DNA from: Verrucomicrobiota bacterium
GTDB taxonomy: Bacteria > Verrucomicrobiota > Verrucomicrobiia > Opitutales > Opitutaceae
Reading direction: 5' to 3'
DNA: 16,685 nucleotides
Assembly: GCA_023410155.1 (NCBI GenBank)
Contig: JAEYQF010000400.1
Location: forward strand, 1 to 16,685
Shown: positions 12,512 through 16,685 of the stretch, piece after piece
How the letters are laid out: each line of letters begins with the position of its first letter
Position numbering within the stretch: position 1 is the first letter of the stretch
Notes under the pieces: generated by a model
What the model was told of the DNA's origin: nothing
Database searches by the model: none
The model's input: only the letters and a program-made list of their open reading frames with translations
Translations under genes and position numbers: made by a program

Positions 12512-13588
12512 TTAGCCGATGCGCTTGGCCGAAGCCTGCGCCGCGAGCGCCAGTTCGGCGGCTTTGAAAACGTGAGCCTGCGTCATCGCCTGCTCGGTGC
12601 GATGGAGGGAATCGAGAACGAGTTCGCCGAAAAACGGGAATCCGACCTTTCCGGCAAGCTCGAGGTGGTGCTCGCCGTATTCATTTACCAGATACAGATG
12701 GTCGCCGGTCTGCGCCCGGGCGACATCGACGTATTTGCGGAGTTCGATCGTGCCGGCGGTTCCGAGGATAAAGGTGCGGCCGTCGCCCCACGTGCTCAAG
12801 CCGGGCGGAGTGAACCAGTCGACGCGGATATAGTTGGTGGCGCCGTTGTCGGCGACGAGATTGGCTTCGCCAAAATCCTCGAGCTCGGGGACGTCGGGAT
12901 GCGCGTAATTGGCGACGGCGGCATGGACGACTCGGGCGTCAGCTGCACCGGCGTAGGTAAGGAACTGTTCAAACTGGTGGCTGCCGATGTCGCAGAGAAT
13001 CCCGCCGTAGCTCTCGCGTTCGAAAAACCACGCAGGACGCTTCGCTTGATCGAGGCGGTGCGGGCCGAGACCGATGACCTGCAGCACGCGACCGATCGCT
13101 CCTTCGCGCACGAGCTTCGTCGCGTGCACCGCGGCCTCGACGTGCAGGCGTTCGCTGAAATAGACCATGTATTTCCGCCCCGTCTCTCGTGCGACGGCGC
13201 GTGCGGTCGCGAGTTGGTCGAAGGAGGTGAACGGAGTCTTGTCCGTGAAGTAGTCTTTGCCGGACTGCATCACGCTGCAGCCGAGCGGACCGCGAGCGCA
13301 TGGCACTGCGGCCGCGGCGACCAGTTTTACGGTGGGATCATCCAGAATCTCTGCGAGAGAGCGTGCGACCCGGACGTCCGGGTAACGTTGTTCGAAAGCG
13401 GCGCGCTTTCGAGCGTCGGGCTCGTAAACCCACTTGAGCTGCGCACCGGCCTCGATGAGTCCGTTGCATTGGCCGTAGATGTGTCCGTGATCGAGGTGCG
13501 CAGCGGCAAAGACGAATTCGCCTGGGGTGACGACCGGCCGGGGTTTGCCTTCCGGGGCGTAGTTCTGGCCGTCGGATTTTTGTGACAT
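12512..13588 (-). CDS. Gfo/Idh/MocA-family oxidoreductase (divergent Rossmann motif)
   Basis: A 358-residue member of the family of NAD(P)-dependent sugar and polyol dehydrogenases. The N-terminal Rossmann domain (about 20-140) lacks the usual GxGxxG. It reads AAAHLDHGHIYGQCNGL, and the conserved EKP is replaced by DKTP in DYFTDKTPFTSFDQL. The C-terminal alpha/beta domain is typical, with RHGLG-like PHRLDQ, WFFERESYGGILCDIGSHQFEQFL (the G-H active-site helix) and the final helix HRTEQAMTQAHVFKAAELALAAQASA. It is the last gene of a three-gene operon, 10 bases after the MFS gene. With another dehydrogenase and a permease it probably helps catabolise a sugar, polyol or sugar acid; the substrate is unknown. 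The altered cofactor loop leaves room for a non-redox or tightly bound-cofactor reaction. ATG 13588, ends in TAA. Confidence 0.88.
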   Translation of the reverse strand: MSQKSDGQNYAPEGKPRPVVTPGEFVFAAAHLDHGHIYGQCNGLIEAGAQLKWVYEPDARKRAAFEQRYPDVRVARSLAEILDDPTVKLVAAAAVPCARGPLGCSVMQSGKDYFTDKTPFTSFDQLATARAVARETGRKYMVYFSERLHVEAAVHATKLVREGAIGRVLQVIGLGPHRLDQAKRPAWFFERESYGGILCDIGSHQFEQFLTYAGAADARVVHAAVANYAHPDVPELEDFGEANLVADNGATNYIRVDWFTPPGLSTWGDGRTFILGTAGTIELRKYVDVARAQTGDHLYLVNEYGEHHLELAGKVGFPFFGELVLDSLHRTEQAMTQAHVFKAAELALAAQASAKRIG

Positions 13589-13598
13589 GTGCGGGCAG

Positions 13599-14948
13599 CT
13601 ACTCGGGCAGCGGCTTGTTGCGCGTTTCGGGAAGGAACGGCAGAGCCAGGATCCCGAGCAGCAACGTCGCGCTCACCCATGCGCCTGCGATGCGGAAGCT
13701 CTCGACTTCGCCGCCGAGGTGCGCGGTGAGCCGGCTTAGCGTGAACGGGGCCGTGGCGGCGAAGATGCGTCCGCCATTGTAGCAGAAGCTCGTGCCGGTG
13801 CTACGGAGCGAGGTGGGGAAAAGCTCCGGCAGGTAGATCGCGTAGACGCCCAGCGCGGCGAGCTGGCCGAATCCCATCAGCGGCAGCATCCAAAAAATCT
13901 GGCTGAAATCGCGGAGCCCGAGAAACACGACGAGGGTGGAGAGGAACGAGAGCAACAAGGCCAGGCCGCAGGCGGGACGGCGTCCGAAACGTTGGGCAAT
14001 CCAGGCAAATGTGATCATGCCAAAGAAGCCGCCGACGTTTTGAAAGAGGAGCGCGATCGAGCGCCAGTATGCCTGGTCGCTCGCGAGACGCTCGGGTGAG
14101 ACGCCTTGATCGGCCAGGTGAGTGCGCACGATCTCGCCTACGATCTTCGGGTGAAAATTACCGACACCCCAAAGGCCGATGATGCCCGCTGTGCAGACGA
14201 TGAGGCCGAGCCAGGCATTGCGCCCCCAGGTGGGATGACCGAGCAGGGCGCGATACGAGCCAGCCTTGGCTCCGGATTTCAAACCTGCTTCGTGAGCGAG
14301 GCGCCAGCGCTCGGGTTCTTCCACCCGACGGAGCAGCACGCCGACGATCAGAGCGGGGGCTGCGCCCACGAGAAAAATCATCTGCCAGGCTTGTAATCCC
14401 CATGGGAGCGGGCCGGTAGCGGCAACGGCACCAATCGTCATCCCTATCAGCCCCGCGAGGATGTTCCCCCACGTGGAGAGCGACTGGAGCAGTCCGAGCG
14501 CCGGCGCGCGACTGCGTTCCGGGAATGAGTCAGCGACGAGAGCAACCGCGAGCCCGAACACTCCGCCGACGCCGATGCCGGTGAGGAAACGATAGACGCA
14601 AAAATCCCCAAAGCCGGTGGAGAACGAGCTGAGCCCTGTGCACAAGGAGTAGATCATCACACTCCACATCAGCATGCGCGCGCGACCGTAACGGTCTCCG
14701 AGCGCACCGAACACAAGCCCGCCCGCCGCCCACCCAAGCAGAAAGATCGACGTCGTATAGGGAGCGTAGATGGTCGCCTGCGCGCGATCGCCGAGCAGGT
14801 CCTCCATGGCGGAGTCGCGGGCCAAGTTGAAGAGTTGTCCGTCGAGGCAATCGAAGAACCACGCGAGCGTCGCCGCGATGAAGAGCAGCCATTGCTTACG
14901 GCTCAGGTGCTGCCACCAGCGGAGTGAGTGATCGGTGGGATGATGCAT
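13599..14948 (-). CDS. MFS transporter, sugar or organic-acid proton symporter type
   Basis: A 449-residue inner-membrane permease with twelve predicted helices. Family marks are the TM1 acidic motif WFFDCLDGQLFNL, the loop 2-3 signature GDRYGRARML, YRFLTGIGVGGVFGLAVALVADSFPERSRA, the loop 8-9 copy AQRFGRRP and the C-terminal PETRNKPLPE. The pattern is that of metabolite:H+ and sugar:H+ symporters; the substrate cannot be named. The start ATG 14948 overlaps the stop of the upstream dehydrogenase (TGATG); an in-frame TTG just before it at 14951 would add one residue. The gene ends in TAG, 10 bases before the next dehydrogenase, showing that amber is used as a stop here. It presumably imports the substrate for the flanking enzymes. 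Confidence 0.92.
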   Translation of the reverse strand: MHHPTDHSLRWWQHLSRKQWLLFIAATLAWFFDCLDGQLFNLARDSAMEDLLGDRAQATIYAPYTTSIFLLGWAAGGLVFGALGDRYGRARMLMWSVMIYSLCTGLSSFSTGFGDFCVYRFLTGIGVGGVFGLAVALVADSFPERSRAPALGLLQSLSTWGNILAGLIGMTIGAVAATGPLPWGLQAWQMIFLVGAAPALIVGVLLRRVEEPERWRLAHEAGLKSGAKAGSYRALLGHPTWGRNAWLGLIVCTAGIIGLWGVGNFHPKIVGEIVRTHLADQGVSPERLASDQAYWRSIALLFQNVGGFFGMITFAWIAQRFGRRPACGLALLLSFLSTLVVFLGLRDFSQIFWMLPLMGFGQLAALGVYAIYLPELFPTSLRSTGTSFCYNGGRIFAATAPFTLSRLTAHLGGEVESFRIAGAWVSATLLLGILALPFLPETRNKPLPE

Positions 14949-15994
14949 CAAGAGAGGGTGACTGGCCGGCTCGTTTTCGCGGACTGATAAAGCGACTCCA
15001 CCAGTGAAACGGCACGGCGGCCCTCGCGACCATCGATGGACAGCGGGCGCTGGTGCAGGATCGCGGCGGCGATATCGCGGAACTGCCGAATGTGACCTTC
15101 AATCCCGATACCGGCAGGAGAAGACGCTCCGCTGCCTAAGGACTGCCCGGCGGACTCGGTTCCGCTCGATTCTTCGCCCGGTGCGGGGGAGCTGAGATCC
15201 CACCGTGCAATTTGATCATCCTCGAGGGAGATAGAACCCTTGTCGCCGGCCAGTTCGATTCGTCGCGACCAGCCCGGCCAGGCTGCGGTTGTGGCCTCGA
15301 TCGTGCCCAGTGCACCGTCCGGAAAGCGCAGAGCGGCGCACGCGGTGTCTTCTCCTTCGATTCCCGTATGAACCCGGCGTGTGGTCCACGCGAACACTTC
15401 GGAAGGCAGGCCGGCGAACCACTGCAACAGGTCGAGGCCATGGATCGCCTGGTTGATCAGTGCGCCGCCACCATCGAGGGCGAGCAGGCCTTTCCAGCCT
15501 TGATAATAGGATTCGGGCCGGTGCCACTTCACGTGAACGGTCGCGAGCGCGAGCCGACCGAGCGCTCCGCTCGCGACGGCCTGCTTCACCCGTTGCGCGC
15601 CTGGCCCGAAACGCCCTTGGAAAATGGGTGCGACCACCACCCCGCGCCGCTCTGCGAGGGCGAGCATGGCGTCCACCCGTGCGACGGAGATCTCCAAGGG
15701 TTTTTCAATAATGACATGTTTGCCCGCGTCGATCGCGAGCAGCGCGGGCTCCAGGTGGGCGCCGCTCGGTGTGGCGATACAGACCACCTGCACTCCGGGA
15801 TTGGCACAAAGTTCGGCCACCGAATCCGTCGCCAGCGATAGAGCGTGAGCCGAGGCGAATTCCTGGGCTTTCGCCCGTGAACGGCTCGCAACCGCTGTAA
15901 GGCGGAACTCGGGGACCGCCGCGAAGGCGCGAGCGTGAATCGCCGCAATCAGGCCTGTGCCGACGAGGCCGACGCCGAGGGGAGGGGAAAGCAT
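14948..15994 (-). CDS. Gfo/Idh/MocA-family oxidoreductase
   Basis: A 348-residue NAD(P)-dependent dehydrogenase of the inositol/glucose-fructose oxidoreductase family. The Rossmann domain begins VGLVGTGLIAAIHARAF, and EKP is at residues 97-99 in HVIIEKPLEIS, with catalytic K98. The substrate domain has LDGGGALINQAIHGLDLLQWFAG, where the H and D are the usual active-site residues, and ends DGREGRRAVSLVESLYQSAKTSRPV. A Ser/Gly/Ala/Glu-rich stretch near residues 271-295 is a low-complexity loop that is variable in the family. It is the first gene of the operon with the MFS permease (TGATG overlap) and the second dehydrogenase. ATG 15994 has a pyrimidine-rich leader and no Shine-Dalgarno. Substrate unknown; sugar, inositol or sugar acid are all possible. 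Confidence 0.92.
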   Translation of the reverse strand: MLSPPLGVGLVGTGLIAAIHARAFAAVPEFRLTAVASRSRAKAQEFASAHALSLATDSVAELCANPGVQVVCIATPSGAHLEPALLAIDAGKHVIIEKPLEISVARVDAMLALAERRGVVVAPIFQGRFGPGAQRVKQAVASGALGRLALATVHVKWHRPESYYQGWKGLLALDGGGALINQAIHGLDLLQWFAGLPSEVFAWTTRRVHTGIEGEDTACAALRFPDGALGTIEATTAAWPGWSRRIELAGDKGSISLEDDQIARWDLSSPAPGEESSGTESAGQSLGSGASSPAGIGIEGHIRQFRDIAAAILHQRPLSIDGREGRRAVSLVESLYQSAKTSRPVTLS

Positions 15995-16080
15995 GGGGAA
16001 ACACCGCGCCAGACCCGGCGCCCGGGGGAGTCATTGCCTCAGTTTCGATTTCGGCGGAACTGCCGCGTCGGGAAATAAAC

Positions 16081-16155
16081 TGGTGCGAGCGGCGGGAATC
16101 GAACCCACATCAACGGCTTCGGAGACCGCTACACTATCCATTGTGCTACGCCCGC
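16081..16155 (-). tRNA. tRNA-Arg (anticodon CCG)
   Basis: The 75 bases fold into a full cloverleaf on the minus strand. The acceptor stem is GCGGGCG with CGCTCGC, with one G-U. The D-stem is GCAC/GTGT. The anticodon stem is GCGGT/GCCGT with loop CTCCGAA, giving anticodon CCG for CGG codons. The variable loop has four bases. The T-stem is GTGGG/CCCGC with loop TTCGATT. Discriminator A is followed by an encoded CCA. It lies between the YqaA-like gene and the dehydrogenase operon, all on the same strand. Confidence 0.96.
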
Positions 16156-16228
16156 GAAAAGGAACCGTCGCAAACTCCGAAACACGCGCAGCGCTGTCGA
16201 GCGCAAATCGCGCGCGGTGCTCCACCAG

Positions 16229-16685
16229 CTAGAGCGCGTATTTGATCAGCACGAAGCTGCCGATCAGGAGCACCATGAACAAGACGGTGAATAACTCGAG
16301 GTATCGATCGAGCAGCCGCTTCACCGGTGGGCCGAAGAAAAAGATCGTCAGCGCGACGAGAAAAAAGCGGGCGGAGCGTCCGATCACGGAGGCGGATACC
16401 AAAGTGCCGAGGCTGACCTGTTCATGGAACACGCCCGCTGCGATCGTGAATACCTTGTAGGGGATGGGGGTGAACGCTGCCGTGAGGATCGAGAGGAAGG
16501 CGTTTTCTCCGTAGAGCAGGGCGACCTTCTCCCACGCTGCTCCGTAGTGCAGCAGATCGAAAATGATCCAGCGTCCAAATGGCTCGGCGAGGTAACCGAT
16601 GCCATAGCCGAACACGCCTCCCAAGACCGAGCCCACCGAGCACCATGCGGCGAAAACGAGGCTGCGCTTCGGCGCGCCCATGCAC
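16229..16685 (-). CDS. YqaA-type SNARE-associated / DedA-like membrane protein, N-terminus beyond the window
   Basis: At least 150 residues of a multi-pass inner-membrane protein of the VTT (DedA, YqaA) superfamily. These proteins are linked to lipid-carrier flipping and envelope homeostasis. Visible marks are the glycine-rich helix SVGSVLGGVFGYGIGYL, the re-entrant segment AFTPIPYKVFTIAAGVF with the family PxPYK, the conserved GRSARFFLVA, and a last hydrophobic helix ending LIKYAL. The frame stays open past the ATG at 16681 to the window edge. Family members carry another ~30-40 residues, including a first re-entrant loop, so the true start is probably outside. Ends in TAG, 73 bases before the tRNA. 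Confidence 0.87.
   Translation of the reverse strand, partial: CMGAPKRSLVFAAWCSVGSVLGGVFGYGIGYLAEPFGRWIIFDLLHYGAAWEKVALLYGENAFLSILTAAFTPIPYKVFTIAAGVFHEQVSLGTLVSASVIGRSARFFLVALTIFFFGPPVKRLLDRYLELFTVLFMVLLIGSFVLIKYAL

Noticed and set aside
15150..15193. Possible third location of the 22-bp minisatellite inside the first dehydrogenase gene
   Set aside because: Only GACTCGGT and a few further bases agree, about 12 of 22 positions; it fits better as a GC-rich Ser/Gly loop.
16081..16155. tRNA-Arg as the attachment site of an integrated element
   Set aside because: No integrase and no direct repeat of the tRNA 3' end were found in the window, and the flanking genes look native.

Overview
The window looks like chromosomal DNA of a free-living, GC-rich bacterium. 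My best guess is the Verrucomicrobiota, probably an Opitutaceae-like lineage. The main pointers are a double-length UvrA (1,911 residues, four ABC ATPase domains), a layout I know from Chlamydiae in the same superphylum, an ankyrin-type repeat protein, and Gfo/Idh/MocA dehydrogenases next to a sugar-type MFS transporter. The assignment is inference; there is no rRNA or other strong marker here. No phage, transposase, CRISPR or plasmid gene is visible.

Layout, left to right. (1) Minus strand: the 5' part of an enolase gene, interrupted by an in-frame TAG 19 codons before the window edge (59-820), preceded by an ankyrin-type repeat protein (962-1987). (2) Plus strand, diverging from it: a stand-alone receiver-domain response regulator (2109-2531) with a GC-rich hairpin behind it. 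(3) A 22-bp tandem minisatellite (2571-2658) between the converging response regulator and uvrA. (4) Minus strand: glycosyltransferase (9262-10362), DeoR-type repressor (8501-9265, ATGA overlap) and the giant uvrA (2674-8409), with a perfect 18-bp inverted repeat just upstream of uvrA. The glycosyltransferase gene carries copies of the same 22-bp minisatellite inside its coding sequence. (5) Plus strand, diverging from the glycosyltransferase: a small four-helix membrane protein (10399-10824) and dihydrolipoyl dehydrogenase (10925-12322), closed by a strong intrinsic terminator and followed by a long imperfect palindrome of REP type. (6) Minus strand operon: Gfo/Idh/MocA dehydrogenase, MFS permease, second Gfo/Idh/MocA dehydrogenase (15994 down to 12512), tightly packed and probably for uptake and oxidation of a sugar or polyol. 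(7) Minus strand: tRNA-Arg(CCG) with encoded CCA (16081-16155) and a YqaA/DedA-like membrane protein cut by the right edge (16229-16685).

Most of the content is housekeeping: glycolysis (enolase), the shared E3 subunit of 2-oxo-acid dehydrogenases (Lpd), nucleotide excision repair (UvrA) and translation (tRNA-Arg). The accessory content is the dehydrogenase-permease operon, the glycosyltransferase-DeoR pair, and the ankyrin/response-regulator pair. The points most worth a second look are the premature amber codon in enolase, the tandem UvrA with an altered Walker B in its fourth ATPase domain, and the 22-bp minisatellite found in both an intergenic and a coding setting. Hardly any gene start here has a recognisable Shine-Dalgarno sequence.
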